Part shown: piece after piece, positions 8,119 through 18,641 of the stretch
How positions within the stretch are numbered: the stretch's first letter is position 1
Layout: every line of letters begins with the position of its first letter
NCBI RefSeq assembly: GCF_009806575.1
Contig: NZ_CP047095.1
Coordinates: 1,616,001 to 1,680,000, forward strand
DNA: 64,000 nt
Source: Rossellomorea marisflavi
GTDB taxonomy: Bacteria; Bacillota; Bacilli; Bacillales; Bacillaceae_B
Direction of reading: 5' to 3'
Made by a program: the position numbers and the translations under genes
The notes under the pieces: model-generated
What the model was told of the DNA's origin: nothing
Databases searched by the model: none
The model's input: only the letters and a program-made list of their open reading frames with translations

Positions 8119-9378
8119 TTGATATCTTTGTTAAGGAATACGTCCTATCGTCGTTTATGGTTCTCTCAAGTGGTGTCTTTGCTTGGCGATGGGATTACCC
8201 GTTTATTGGTCTTGTATCTGGCATCAAAATTGACCTCAAATCCTATGATCTTCAGTTTTATCCTCATTGCCGGTTACTTACCGGGCATGTTGGGGGGAGC
8301 CTTCGTCGGTCCGATTGTGGATAGGTATGATAAAAGGATGATTATGGTCTGCTCTGATTTGTACAGACTGGTCATCGTGCTCCTGATGATTACGGCACAG
8401 ACCTCTTTATCCTGGCTGGTGGTGCTGATTTTTTTGCAAGGGGTAGGGAACCTGTTTTTTGAACCAGCTAAAACGGCCCTTATCCCGAGCTTGATAAAAA
8501 AAGAGTCCATACCTGACGCGGTGGCATTTTCACAATCTACATTCATGGTGATGGCAATCATTGCACCTTCCATAGGGGGGATTCTGTTACTGAGCGAGGA
8601 ATATTCCCTCATATTTCTACTGGATGCAGCTACATTTATGCTTTCGGGGCTCATCCTCTTATTCTTAAAGTCGAGAAGAGGAGAATCGGCAGAGGAAGAA
8701 ATGGTGACCAAAGACACATACAGGGAGTCTCTGAAGCAAGGGGTAAACATCATCAGAAACAATCCGTTTTTAATCGGACTTCTCTTTTTGATCACCATTG
8801 GTATATTTGTAATGGGAGTGATTAATGCAAATATTTATGCCATTACACTAAACATATATAGGTTGAATGAAGTTCAATTCGGGACACTGGAATCACTCGA
8901 AGGGATCTTTGGGGTAGCAGGCTCACTTGCAGTCCCTTTCATAATGAAAAAGTGCAGGAACAATACGCTGCTTATGCTTACGTTTGGATTTTTGGGGATT
9001 ATGGCGCTATTGACGATTCCTGTTTATGAGGCTCATAGGATCCTTCCATTCTTACCGCTGTATATCTGGATGTGTATGACATCATTTTGCAGTCCCTTTC
9101 TCAATGTCCCGCTCAATAGCATGCTCATGCAAAGAGTGCCTGATAAGGTATTGGGGAGGATATCAGGAATCATGGGCACAATGATAAATTTCAGTATACT
9201 ATCCGGACTGCTACTAGGCGGGTGGGCGGCCGCTGCCATTGGTCCGATATGGACGGTTACATTGGCTGGATTCCTACTGCTCGTCATCAGTATTACTTTT
9301 CCATTCACGAAATTTTACGGCGAGTTGGTTGCACCGACCGCTCAAGTCGAAAGTACGGAGGGATCGCCAGCACTCTGA
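8119..9378 (+). CDS. MFS transporter, probable exporter
   Basis: About 419 residues with twelve predicted membrane helices, of the MFS_3/enterobactin-exporter-like group. The RRLWFSQVVSLLGDGI start and the GPIVDRYDKRMIM loop between helices 2 and 3 are typical. I prefer TTG at 8119, because AAAGGGTGA lies six bases upstream; GTG at 8110 would lie inside the ribosome site. The divergent winged-helix regulator suggests substrate-induced export of a toxic compound or metabolite. The substrate cannot be named. Confidence 0.82.
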   Translation: MISLLRNTSYRRLWFSQVVSLLGDGITRLLVLYLASKLTSNPMIFSFILIAGYLPGMLGGAFVGPIVDRYDKRMIMVCSDLYRLVIVLLMITAQTSLSWLVVLIFLQGVGNLFFEPAKTALIPSLIKKESIPDAVAFSQSTFMVMAIIAPSIGGILLLSEEYSLIFLLDAATFMLSGLILLFLKSRRGESAEEEMVTKDTYRESLKQGVNIIRNNPFLIGLLFLITIGIFVMGVINANIYAITLNIYRLNEVQFGTLESLEGIFGVAGSLAVPFIMKKCRNNTLLMLTFGFLGIMALLTIPVYEAHRILPFLPLYIWMCMTSFCSPFLNVPLNSMLMQRVPDKVLGRISGIMGTMINFSILSGLLLGGWAAAAIGPIWTVTLAGFLLLVISITFPFTKFYGELVAPTAQVESTEGSPAL

Positions 9379-9383
9379 AAATA

Positions 9384-9434
9384 AAAAAAGCCTGTAGGCG
9401 GTCGTCTGAAATTCAGACCCGGTCTACAAGCTTT
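9384..9434. terminator. Bidirectional terminator, MFS gene / yjzD
   Basis: AAAGC-TGTAG and CTACA-GCTTT arms with an inner TCTGAA/TTCAGA hairpin, followed by eight T on the forward strand and A7 at the other side. Confidence 0.78.
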
Positions 9435-9437
9435 TTT

Positions 9438-9620
9438 TTAATGATCCTCAACAGGTTCGTTAGGAAGGATCAATGTTACGATATAAGCAAGGATCGTGAC
9501 GGCGACGGATAAGATCAACCCTTGCATGAAATCGAATTTTCCGCCACTCATGTTTGCTACAACATAAGTCAGCATCTCGGTCAGTGCAAATGCCCAGAAG
9601 AACATCCAGAAAAATCTCAC
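9438..9620 (-). CDS. yjzD: YjzD-like small membrane protein (DUF2929)
   Basis: A 60-residue protein with two hydrophobic helices (about 1-22 and 32-53) and an acidic tail. It fits the DUF2929 family of Bacillus, to which YjzD belongs. The start appears to be GTG at 9620 behind GGGGTG; ATG five codons later is possible. It is transcribed away from yjaU. Function unknown. Confidence 0.75.
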   Translation of the reverse strand: MRFFWMFFWAFALTEMLTYVVANMSGGKFDFMQGLILSVAVTILAYIVTLILPNEPVEDH

Positions 9621-9845
9621 GGTTACACCCCGTTTCTATATGATTGGCTGAAGCAGCCTATGTAAACATTCATAATCTCCTCTATACTACCACAGCTTGG
9701 GCTTTTAATAAATGGCGAAAATGTGAAATGTAACCCCTGTCATTTTATGCTCTTCATCACGAATTCCCTTAATTATGGGCTAATCCCCTTTCCGATACAG
9801 GACCCCGGCATACACTATAGTACCTTGGAAAAAGGAGAATTTCAG

Positions 9846-10586
9846 ATGTATCAACGATTGTTTCAAGTAGAGCAAGAGTGGTGCATGATTCATTATCCCG
9901 AACGACCGAACGGTTTTGCAGTGATGATCATTGGTGATTACGGTCAAGATGTAGATGAGAAAAGCAGTTTCTGGTCTCAGCATGAGTTCCGTAAGAAATG
10001 GGTCCGCGATATGACGGATAAAGGGTATATCGTTTTTTACAGCAATCTGTACGGAGCCAATTGGGGAAGCAAAAAGGCAGTCCGTCTTGCACATCGCCTC
10101 TATCAATATGTGAAAAGGACGGAAATCATCAACCCCCGTATCCATATCCTGATCGAAGGAATGGGCGGGCTAGTCCTGAAAAACCTTTATCCCCTGATGA
10201 AGGAGGATGTGAGGAGCATCGTGATGCTGTCGCCATGCATATCCCTGCTGAACCATCTTCAACAGGAGAAGGAGCAGAAGTTCTTCCACAAAAAGCTCAT
10301 TCGGGAAATCAGACATGCTTTCAATATCACGGAAGATCAGTGGCCGTCATTCCTTGGAAGTTTAGCTGAAGCAGACGTGTTCCAGACAATCCCGATGCCG
10401 ATCTACATTGTGCAACCTACCAGCCTGAATCGTTATAAAAATCAGGTCACACTCATACTAGATATATATAGGGACCGGTTGGAAAACGGTCTGATGGTCG
10501 ATTTGTTTTATGTCCTTCCTGAGAAACGGATCTCCCTGGGAAGGAAATTCACATCTTATTTTGCGAAGCACGAAAGCGAACTTTAG
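9846..10586 (+). CDS. yjaU: YjaU-like alpha/beta-hydrolase-fold protein
   Basis: 246 residues from ATG at 9846, chosen over upstream in-frame codons because AAAAAGGAG precedes it. The sequence has hydrolase-like strands and the elbow-like IEGMGG near residue 107, where a serine would be expected but Gly-Met-Gly is seen, so catalytic activity is doubtful. It opens the yjaU-yjaV-med-comZ cluster as in B. subtilis. Function is not established. Confidence 0.75.
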   Translation: MYQRLFQVEQEWCMIHYPERPNGFAVMIIGDYGQDVDEKSSFWSQHEFRKKWVRDMTDKGYIVFYSNLYGANWGSKKAVRLAHRLYQYVKRTEIINPRIHILIEGMGGLVLKNLYPLMKEDVRSIVMLSPCISLLNHLQQEKEQKFFHKKLIREIRHAFNITEDQWPSFLGSLAEADVFQTIPMPIYIVQPTSLNRYKNQVTLILDIYRDRLENGLMVDLFYVLPEKRISLGRKFTSYFAKHESEL

Positions 10587-10604
10587 CTGATGGGAGTGAA
10601 GAAA

Positions 10605-11324
10605 GTGAATCATGCATATGTGTATCCGGCCCAGGGATTTCTGGGCTTTGAATTATGTACGGCGCTGCTCGAGGAAGGGTGGGAAGTAACAGCACTTGAT
10701 TCTGGCAGGGAGATGGGTGATCATTGGATGGAAATCGGCCGGAATGCCAATCTCCACTGGACGTCTTATGCTGAATGGGATCGAGTGGTTCCTTCCGGAA
10801 GTCATGTGTATCTGCCCTATTATGATCAGGAAGACCTTATAAAGGGAAAAGAAGGCGAGACCTTGATGGGAAAGGCAGCATACACCATCAGGGTTTTCAG
10901 CCATTTTCAAGATCCTCCCTCGCAAAATCCAGGCGGTGCCGATATATATATTCCCACCTTGATCGGTCCGCGGCAGCCCGAGTCGTATCTTTTTGCCAGA
11001 CTACTAAAGGATGTTCATGAAGACGAACCGGTACAAGATGATCCGACCGGCGTGATCTACGTGAAGGATGCCGCCAGGAAGATCGTCTCACTCGCAGGGG
11101 GAAAGGGAAAGGCCGTTCTTCATTTGAAGGGGGAAGCGGGGTGGTCGGAGGCCAGGTCCCTCCTGACGGAAGCCGGAATTCCACAAATGGAAGCACCGAA
11201 GATCATCAGGGGCAAGGAAGTATCTGTCACGGCTTCTAAAAATCTTGAAGGCATCTTTGATGAGCAATTAAAGGAAGCCGGGATAAAAAAAGGAAAAAAT
11301 AGCTTCCCTTATTCGGAGCGGTAA
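10605..11324 (+). CDS. yjaV: YjaV-like Rossmann-fold protein
   Basis: About 240 residues with an NAD(P)-epimerase-like plan: YPAQGFLGFELCTALLEEGWEVTALD near the N-terminus replaces the usual GxxGxxG loop, and IGPRQPES plus VKDAARKI occur later as in extended short-chain dehydrogenases. The catalytic YxxxK is not evident, so it may be a degenerate member. GTG at 10605 has GGGAGTGAAG seven bases upstream and is preferred to ATG at 10590. It follows yjaU closely. Confidence 0.72.
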   Translation: MNHAYVYPAQGFLGFELCTALLEEGWEVTALDSGREMGDHWMEIGRNANLHWTSYAEWDRVVPSGSHVYLPYYDQEDLIKGKEGETLMGKAAYTIRVFSHFQDPPSQNPGGADIYIPTLIGPRQPESYLFARLLKDVHEDEPVQDDPTGVIYVKDAARKIVSLAGGKGKAVLHLKGEAGWSEARSLLTEAGIPQMEAPKIIRGKEVSVTASKNLEGIFDEQLKEAGIKKGKNSFPYSER

Positions 11325-11387
11325 AGGTAAAATAAATCCGTTGCACTTATTTTTACGAGTTCCGAAGAATCAAAGGAGTTGCTGTAC

Positions 11388-12353
11388 TTGATCATGAAAT
11401 TTTTTCACTTGTCGATGATCCTGTTGCTCATCGGGGGCTGCTCTGCCGGTAACCGGTCAGGAGAGATGGATAATGCCGGTCTGCTTGTACCGGAAACGAT
11501 TGATGACGGCGTTTGGGGAACCAAGGGCTATCAAGGTCTTTTAGGCATCCAGAAAGAGTTCGATGTGAAGGTTTATTATAAAGAAGGCATGAAGAACGAT
11601 GCATCGGTCCGTCAAGCCATAGATGACTTTGAAAAGGAAGACGTCAATCTTGTTTTCGGACATGGGAGTGAGTATTCTTCCATATTCAATGAGGTGGCAT
11701 CAGAGCATAAAGACATGCATCTGGTGAGCTTCAACGGGGACGCCACGCAGAAAAATACTACCAGCCTGACTTTCAAAGGCTACGCTATGGGCTTCTTTGG
11801 AGGGATGACGGCGGCTTCCCAGACCAAGACGGATCGACTCGGCATCATTGCCGCCTTTTCCTGGCAGCCGGAAGTACAGGGGTTCATTGATGGAGCCAGA
11901 TACCAAAACAGTGAAGCAGAGGTTCTGGTCGATTATACAGGTCACTGGGATCATGCCGAGGTTGCCCTCGAAAGGCTCGACGGACTCCTCGACCAGGATG
12001 TGGACGTTGTATATCCTGCTGGGGACGGGTATAATGTGGCTGTAATTGAAAAGCTCAAGGAATCAGGCCGGTATGCGATCGGGTATGTGAGCGACCAATC
12101 AGACCTTGGGGAATCAACGGTGCTGACGAGTACGGTCCAGCATGCCGACAAATTGTATGAATTGATTGCCGGGAAATATACAGCCGGTGAGCTTGAGTCG
12201 GGTAATCTTGAATTCGACTTCCAGGACGGGGTCATCTCCATGGGAGAATTCAGCCCTGTAATCCCTGATGGATTCAAGAGCGAAATGAACCAGCATATCA
12301 AAGCATATGTCGATACCGGGAAACTACCGAACGGAAAGGAGCCGCCACTATGA
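11388..12353 (+). CDS. med: Med, BMP-family lipoprotein, positive regulator of comK
   Basis: About 321 residues: lipoprotein signal with lipobox LIGGC, then a periplasmic-binding-like BMP/PnrA domain (GVWGTKGYQGL, GHGSEYSS, GDGYNVAVIEKL). In B. subtilis Med stimulates comK expression; BMP proteins usually bind nucleosides. TTG at 11388 is the best start because AAAGGAG lies nine bases upstream. Its stop overlaps the comZ start (ATGA), indicating coupled translation. Confidence 0.86.
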   Translation: MIMKFFHLSMILLLIGGCSAGNRSGEMDNAGLLVPETIDDGVWGTKGYQGLLGIQKEFDVKVYYKEGMKNDASVRQAIDDFEKEDVNLVFGHGSEYSSIFNEVASEHKDMHLVSFNGDATQKNTTSLTFKGYAMGFFGGMTAASQTKTDRLGIIAAFSWQPEVQGFIDGARYQNSEAEVLVDYTGHWDHAEVALERLDGLLDQDVDVVYPAGDGYNVAVIEKLKESGRYAIGYVSDQSDLGESTVLTSTVQHADKLYELIAGKYTAGELESGNLEFDFQDGVISMGEFSPVIPDGFKSEMNQHIKAYVDTGKLPNGKEPPL

Positions 12354-12532
12354 ACGAAGACAAAACGATGGAATTTTTGCAGATCGCGATGAAGTATCTT
12401 CCGGAAGCACAGGAACAGCTCGAAAAATCAGGAATCCAGCTCAGTCCGGATATGATTCAACCGTTCCTGTCCATGTTCACCAACGTCATGAACGAAGCGT
12501 ATGAACTAGGGAAGCAGGACGCGTCGAAGTAA
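12350..12532 (+). CDS. comZ: ComZ, competence protein
   Basis: A 60-residue acidic helical protein, without membrane segments, matching ComZ in size, sequence pattern (FLQIAMKYLPEAQEQLEKSGI) and position directly after med. In B. subtilis ComZ lowers comG expression. The start overlaps the med stop by four bases. Confidence 0.9.
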   Translation: MNEDKTMEFLQIAMKYLPEAQEQLEKSGIQLSPDMIQPFLSMFTNVMNEAYELGKQDASK

Positions 12533-12578
12533 TGTACATAGAACAGGAGGAATGATTCACCCCGCCTGATCAACAAGA

Positions 12579-12616
12579 AACCCAAGAGACGACATAAAGT
12601 CCCTCTTGGGTTTTTT
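12579..12616 (+). terminator. Terminator after comZ
   Basis: CCCAAGAG and CTCTTGGG form the stem, followed by six T. Confidence 0.85.
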
Positions 12617-12929
12617 CGGCGTGTGGAGAATGAGGTTCTCCCCGGTGAACCCCGCAAGCTTGATTCGAGGGTTGACGCTTTCTTTGAAGCTCTTCTACTT
12701 AGAAGGACCTTACCCATTTAAGTATTGGGTTACGATTCCCCCACTCCGAAGAGAAGGTACCGTGATTAGTAGTACCCGATCATTCATGCACGGTGAAAAC
12801 CAAATGGAACCCCGGATGATAATCGAAAAGCAAGGCAAAAAGAATTGCAGAAAAGGGAAAAGTCCGTTAAAATTAGTACCAAGTCATAATAATTGATAAT
12901 AAAGCAAAGATAAACAGGGGGATGCCGAT
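12617..12929. other. Intergenic region, comZ terminator to fabH
   Basis: About 310 bases. It holds a FapR-type operator near fabH and no coding frame with a credible ribosome site or recognisable product; yjzB, found here in B. subtilis, is not visible. Confidence 0.5.
12873..12889 (+). promoter_or_regulatory. FapR-type operator upstream of fabH
   Basis: TTAGTACCAAGTCATAA matches 14 of 17 positions of the FapR consensus TTAGTACCTRDTACTAA. It overlaps the region where the fabH promoter should lie (TATAAT-like hexamers at 12885-12900). FapR releases DNA when malonyl-CoA is high, inducing lipid synthesis. Confidence 0.78.
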
Positions 12930-13862
12930 ATGAATACTGGAATCATTGGAATAGGGCGCTATCTGCCTGAGAAGATATTGACCAATGCCGATTTGGAAAA
13001 AATGGTGGATACATCGGACGAATGGATCCGCACACGAACAGGGATTGAAGAGCGACGTGTGGCAGGGGATGATATCGATACATCGGATATGGCCTATGAA
13101 GCTGCGAAAAAAGCCATCGGGGATGCAGGCATCTCACCTGAGGATATCGACCTGATCCTTGTGGCAACCGTCACGCCTGATCAGCCTTTCCCTTCCGTCG
13201 GATGCCTCCTCCAGGAGCGACTCGGCGCCAAGAAAGCAGCAGCGATGGATATCAGTGCTGCATGCGCAGGCTTCATGTATGGTATGATTACCGCAAAACA
13301 ATTCATCGACAATGGAGCCTATAAGCACATCCTTGTTGTCGGCGTGGAGAAGCTGTCGAAAATTACAGATTGGGATGACCGCAATACTGCCGTCCTGTTC
13401 GGTGATGGGGCCGGTGCCGCTGTCATGGGTCCTGTACCTGATGGCAAAGGGATCCTCGCTTTCGAGCTGGGTTCTGATGGAACCGGGGCAAAGCACCTCT
13501 ATCAGGATGAGCACATCATCATGAATGGTCGCGAAGTATTCAAGTTCGCTGTACGGCAGATGGGTGAATCCTCCATCAACGTCATTAATAAAGCCGGGCT
13601 TGATAAAGAGAACGTCGATTTCCTCATTCCTCATCAGGCGAATATCCGCATCATGGAAGCTGCAAGACAGCGTTTGGAGCTGCCTGTTGAGAAGATGTCC
13701 AAGACCGTGAATAAATATGGAAACACATCTGCCGCATCCATTCCGATTTCACTTATCGAGGATCTTGAAGCCGGAAGGGTGAAAGAAGATGACGTCGTCG
13801 TCATGGTGGGCTTCGGTGGGGGCTTGACCTGGGGTGCGATCGTCATGCGCTGGGGAAAATAA
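12930..13862 (+). CDS. fabH: 3-oxoacyl-ACP synthase III, FabH
   Basis: A 310-residue ketoacyl-ACP synthase III that starts each fatty acid by condensing an acyl-CoA primer with malonyl-ACP. The triad is visible: Cys112 in DISAACAGF, His in IPHQANIRI and Asn in YGNTSAAS. In Bacillus this enzyme prefers branched primers. ATG follows AGGGGGATG. fabF starts 49 bases downstream, forming a two-gene operon as in B. subtilis fabHA-fabF. Confidence 0.96.
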   Translation: MNTGIIGIGRYLPEKILTNADLEKMVDTSDEWIRTRTGIEERRVAGDDIDTSDMAYEAAKKAIGDAGISPEDIDLILVATVTPDQPFPSVGCLLQERLGAKKAAAMDISAACAGFMYGMITAKQFIDNGAYKHILVVGVEKLSKITDWDDRNTAVLFGDGAGAAVMGPVPDGKGILAFELGSDGTGAKHLYQDEHIIMNGREVFKFAVRQMGESSINVINKAGLDKENVDFLIPHQANIRIMEAARQRLELPVEKMSKTVNKYGNTSAASIPISLIEDLEAGRVKEDDVVVMVGFGGGLTWGAIVMRWGK

Positions 13863-13911
13863 TCGATAGAGAACTATCTTCTACTACTTATACGATAAAG
13901 GAGACCGAACA

Positions 13912-15156
13912 ATGGATATGAAACGTGTTGTAGTAACAGGATTGGGTACCGTCAATCCGTTAGGAAATGATGTAGATACGACGTGGGCGAATGCCCTTGC
14001 AGGAAAATCAGGGATCGGACCACTGACAAGGCTGAATGCTGATGAGTATCCTGCCAAGGTGGCGGCCGAACTGAAAGATTTCAATATTGAAGACTTCGGG
14101 ATCGAAAAGAAGGAAGCACGGAAGATGGACCGTTTCACTCACTACGCCATCGCTGCTTCCCTTATGGCTGTAAAAGACGCCAAACTTGAAATCACCGAGG
14201 AAAATGCCAATCGTGTCGGTACATGGATCGGTTCCGGAATCGGTGGGATGGAAACATTTGAAACCCAGTATGAAACCTTCCTGAAGCGCGGATACCGCAG
14301 GGTGAGCCCGTTCTTCGTTCCGATGATGATTCCGGATATGGCTGCCGGCCAGGTATCAATCCTCCTAGGAGCAAAAGGATTCAATTCCTGTACCGTAACG
14401 GCTTGTGCAACAGGTACAAATTCCATCGGAGATGCATTCAAGGTCATCCAGCGCGGTGACGCGGATGTCATGATCACGGGTGGAGCGGAAGCACCGATCA
14501 CGAAAATGTCCGTAGCAGGCTTCTGCGCCAACACAGCCCTTTCGACCAATCCGGATCCGCAAACGGCTTCAAGACCATTCGATTCTGAACGTGATGGCTT
14601 CGTCATCGGAGAAGGAGCGGGGATCGTCATCCTTGAAGAACTCGAACACGCTTTGAAACGCGGAGCGACAATCTACGCTGAAATCGTCGGCTACGGTTGC
14701 ACGGGCGATGCCCATCACATCACGGCGCCTGCACCAGGCGGTGAAGGTGGGGCGCGTGCCATGAAGATGGCGCTTGATGATGCCGGTGTGACGCCAGAGC
14801 AGATGGATTACATCAACGCCCACGGTACGAGTACCGCCTATAATGACAAGTATGAAACGATGGCCGTCAAGGAAGTATTCGGTGATCATGCCAATCGCCT
14901 GGCCATGAGCTCGACGAAATCCATGACCGGTCACCTTCTCGGTGCAGCGGGCGGAGTGGAAGCGATCTTCACGGTTCTAGCCATGAAGGATGGGAAGCTT
15001 CCACCGACGATCAATCTTCAAAATCCAGATCCTGACTGCGACCTGGACTATGTAGCCAATGAAGCACGTGAGCAGGAAGTCAATGTTGCCATGAGCAATT
15101 CACTGGGCTTCGGTGGTCATAATGCCACGCTCGTGTTCAAAAAATATGTGAAGTAA
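13912..15156 (+). CDS. fabF: 3-oxoacyl-ACP synthase II, FabF
   Basis: A 414-residue ketoacyl-ACP synthase II that elongates acyl-ACP. Catalytic residues are present: Cys165 in TACATGTNS, His in HGTSTAYND and His in [20 protein letters not shown] precedes ATG at 13912; a second ATG two codons later is also possible. It is co-transcribed with fabH under the FapR-type operator and ends at a terminator. Confidence 0.96.
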   Translation: MDMKRVVVTGLGTVNPLGNDVDTTWANALAGKSGIGPLTRLNADEYPAKVAAELKDFNIEDFGIEKKEARKMDRFTHYAIAASLMAVKDAKLEITEENANRVGTWIGSGIGGMETFETQYETFLKRGYRRVSPFFVPMMIPDMAAGQVSILLGAKGFNSCTVTACATGTNSIGDAFKVIQRGDADVMITGGAEAPITKMSVAGFCANTALSTNPDPQTASRPFDSERDGFVIGEGAGIVILEELEHALKRGATIYAEIVGYGCTGDAHHITAPAPGGEGGARAMKMALDDAGVTPEQMDYINAHGTSTAYNDKYETMAVKEVFGDHANRLAMSSTKSMTGHLLGAAGGVEAIFTVLAMKDGKLPPTINLQNPDPDCDLDYVANEAREQEVNVAMSNSLGFGGHNATLVFKKYVK

Positions 15157-15162
15157 CCAAGT

Positions 15163-15192
15163 GCCTGCCGATCTTTTCGGCGGGCTTTTTTT
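15163..15192 (+). terminator. Terminator after fabHF
   Basis: GCCTGCCGA and TCGGCGGGC pair around CTTT, followed by seven T. Confidence 0.88.
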
Positions 15193-15250
15193 CTATCTTT
15201 CCTGAAAGTTGCATATATATGAACCAAATCAGCAGGAAAGAGTGATATGA

Positions 15251-16011
15251 ATGTCCGTGGTTCCTACAGATGAATGGCTGCAGAAAAGCTTCGATGATCC
15301 TGTCGATATGCTTGGAAGGACGAAACGGGGCAAGGGGGAAGGTGAAGCCTTCTATGCTTATCTCAGGAAGCAAGGCATGTATCGGCCCACCCGGCAAATG
15401 AAAGAACGATTTAATGAACTGAAAGATGCGGGATTATGGGGAAGGTATCTTCTTTTGAGAAAAGATATAAAAGAAAGTGGAAGGGACCGGATGTGCCTAT
15501 CTATCTATTCCCCATTGAGTCAAGGGCTGGACTTTTCAGGTCGTCGACAAAGAAATCCGGGGTATGTTTCCCTGATGAAATCTTTCTTTTCCTCCAAACG
15601 CTCGAAAACGAAAAAGAATACGAATCGCTATTTGTGCATGAGTACCATCATTGCACCAGGATGAAAAGGCTTGGTAAAAAAGAAGAAGAGTATACGCTCC
15701 TTGATTCCATCATATTTGAAGGCCTTGCAGAGAATGCCGTGAGAGAATATTGCGGCGTTGATTACGTGGCACCTTGGACAAGGAAATACAGTGAAGGGGA
15801 TTTGTCCGGGTGGTACGCGGAGTGGATCAAACCGAGCTTGGATCTGACAAGGAAGGATGCTCTTCACGATGAACTTCTTCATGGGAAAGGGAAGTACCCT
15901 GATCTTCTTGGATATGCCGCAGGCTATCAGATCGTCCGGGCCTTTTTAGAGAAGAATGGGCTGAATAGCGTGAAAGCCATGGGACTCCCATCATCTGCAT
16001 TCTTGAAGTAG
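15251..16011 (+). pseudogene. yjaZ: YjaZ-like DUF2268 zinc metalloprotease, frameshifted
   Basis: Two frames make one protein. The first, from ATG at 15251, gives the N-terminal part through GLWGRYLLLRKDIK. The continuation KWKGPDVPIYLFPIESRAG, with the HEYHH (HExxH) zinc site, lies in the -1 frame and runs to 16011. The switch is near 15465-15475, in an A-rich stretch, as if one A had been lost. B. subtilis YjaZ is about 260 residues, close to the joined length. Both parts keep coding-quality sequence, so the change is recent, a sequencing or assembly error, or less likely a programmed shift. It lies in the usual place after fabF. Confidence 0.78.
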
Positions 16012-16116
16012 ACATTGTATGAAGAGGGATAAATCAGAAGAAATGAAGAATAAATCCATCTCCTATTGACCATACTGATTGACAACCAAACAATGTAGTA
16101 AAGCGAGGGGTCAATC

Positions 16117-16866
16117 ATGTTATATCTTCATGATGTATGGGTCAATTGGTTCGAAGGGGAAGAAAACGGATATAATATCTGCCATTTTCACGAATGGAGA
16201 AAAGAGGACGTCATCGAGCTGCTGGATCAAGTTCCTCTATTGAAAGTCGGCAAAGAGTTGTATCATTACATCGAGAATGATTTATCAGAATTACCTCGGC
16301 AGATGCTGGATGATGTGTATCAAAAAGCGTATCTCAGAAAGAACCATGAACGCATCCAGCAGGATTATTGCTTCGTGGTCACCGATGGCACGGCGATTCT
16401 GGCGGTCGATACGATCGGCTATACCGTCCCGATCAGGAAGAGCCGGCTGATTCCCCGTCAGGAACAGTTGGTATATGAAATGGTGGAGAGTCAAGAGGAG
16501 CTTCAATATGAGTTCAAACCCGATCAAAAGCGGGAGGAAGCATACCACATCCTTTCCCCGAACCCGTTCATGATGAGCGGGCTGACACGGAAGGAAAGGC
16601 AGTTGAAGCAACTTCTTTTCATGGCGCTCGATCAACTTCGCACCTCGGAGAACACTGCTGAAGTGAGATATTGGTATACCGAGTGGGCCCCGGAACAGTA
16701 CAGGACGATCCAGGAGCTCGATTTCCATGAAGCATGGCAGATGCTTTATGAAGATACAAAATACGGATGGTCCGATAAACATCTTTCACTCTGCGAAAAT
16801 CTGATCAAAGGGCAACCATTCTTTGAAAAGCTGTGGGAAGTGGAGAATCGTCCGAAAGTAAATTGA
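16117..16866 (+). CDS. yjbA: YjbA family protein (DUF3603)
   Basis: A 249-residue soluble protein, rich in Trp and charged residues, beginning [20 protein letters not shown], which fits the DUF3603/YjbA family by sequence and by place just before trpS. The ribosome site is GCGAGGGG. No catalytic motif is evident; function unknown. Confidence 0.85.
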   Translation: MLYLHDVWVNWFEGEENGYNICHFHEWRKEDVIELLDQVPLLKVGKELYHYIENDLSELPRQMLDDVYQKAYLRKNHERIQQDYCFVVTDGTAILAVDTIGYTVPIRKSRLIPRQEQLVYEMVESQEELQYEFKPDQKREEAYHILSPNPFMMSGLTRKERQLKQLLFMALDQLRTSENTAEVRYWYTEWAPEQYRTIQELDFHEAWQMLYEDTKYGWSDKHLSLCENLIKGQPFFEKLWEVENRPKVN

Positions 16867-16867
16867 A

Positions 16868-16904
16868 CAAAAAGAACCTTGAGCCCATGCTCAAGGTTCT
16901 TTTC
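16868..16904. terminator. Bidirectional terminator, yjbA / trpS
   Basis: AAGAACCTTGAGC and GCTCAAGGTTCTT form a 13-bp stem around CCAT, with A-rich and T-rich flanks. Confidence 0.88.
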
Positions 16905-16905
16905 A

Positions 16906-17934
<1,029 letters not shown>

Positions 17935-17954
17935 TCATCATGACCATCCGGCCA

Positions 17955-18229
17955 AAAAGAAAACCCACCCGTCCAAAAAATATAGGGACGAATGGGTTGT
18001 TTCCGCGGTGCCACCCTAAGTTACTCAGGAATTGAGTCAGCTTAGTCCATGCCATGCATGGTCCCCGGTTAACGGAAGGGGTCCGTCCCCGGCTACTGCT
18101 TTCACCGGGGAAGCTCGAAAGTCCATTCCCCCGCAAGCGGATGCCTGCTTTCAGCGGACGCAGGCTCTCTGGGAACCGGCAGGCGGGGTACTACTCTTTG
18201 TCAAAGCCTGTTTCATATATGCAAAAGCC
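17955..18229 (-). ncRNA. T-box leader, tryptophan-specific, controlling trpS
   Basis: The reverse strand carries the conserved T-box word GGGTGGCACCGCGG (about 18003-18016). It is followed by a terminator made of AACCCATTCGTCC and GGACGGGTGGGTT and a T run (17955-17998). Stem I shows AGAGAG and GAAAGC elements, and the specifier segment reads GAATGGACTTT, giving UGG (Trp) at 18125-18123. Uncharged tRNA-Trp pairing with UGG and the T-box would stabilise the antiterminator. The match of specifier and downstream gene is complete. Confidence 0.93.
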
Positions 18230-18258
18230 ATTATATGAAAAATAAGAGGCGAAATCAA
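18230..18258 (-). promoter_or_regulatory. Sigma-A promoter of the T-box/trpS transcript
   Basis: On the reverse strand TTGATT (18258-18253) and TATAAT (18235-18230) are separated by exactly 17 bases, just before the T-box. The -35 lies over the stop region of the upstream DUF3899 gene. Confidence 0.82.
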
Positions 18259-18641
18259 GTATAGAGAGAGTATGAAAGGATCAGGGAGACGGCAAGGGAG
18301 AGGATCCCGATATAAAAAAGGGGTGCCGTCAGACGGAATGGTTCTCTCACTGCATACACCTCGTGTATTTCTTTCCGCTCCTCCATCTCATCGAACTGCG
18401 CCACGTATTCATCTTTTTTCGATCTTGACCTGAAACGTCTGAACGCATACAGGATCCCGTTCAAGAATCCGTTCTGAAAAACAAACATCAGGGCAGCAAC
18501 GGATGCATAAGAAATTCCGACGATGAATAAAGTGTCAATGAGGGAAAGGAGCAGATCCGATCCGTTCATATAGCGGACAAGATAAACCGCTGCGAGGTAG
18601 AGCAAGGTGATCAGCGGCAGGACGCGTAAACGTTTCATCAT
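18255..18641 (-). CDS. DUF3899-like membrane protein
   Basis: 128 residues with three hydrophobic helices (about 8-24, 33-55, 106-126) and a basic loop RRFRSRSKKDE between the second and third. This matches DUF3899 proteins found beside trpS in Bacillaceae. Start is one of two consecutive ATG codons behind AAGGTG. Function unknown. Confidence 0.75.
   Translation of the reverse strand: MMKRLRVLPLITLLYLAAVYLVRYMNGSDLLLSLIDTLFIVGISYASVAALMFVFQNGFLNGILYAFRRFRSRSKKDEYVAQFDEMEERKEIHEVYAVREPFRLTAPLFYIGILSLAVSLILSYSLYT

Noticed and set aside
12764..12780. A second FapR-like half-site TAGTACC upstream of fabH
   Set aside because: Only about 11 of 17 positions fit and the second half is missing; likely chance.
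12606..12896. Open frame of 96 codons between comZ and fabH
   Set aside because: Begins within the comZ terminator, no ribosome site, composition unlike a Bacillus protein.
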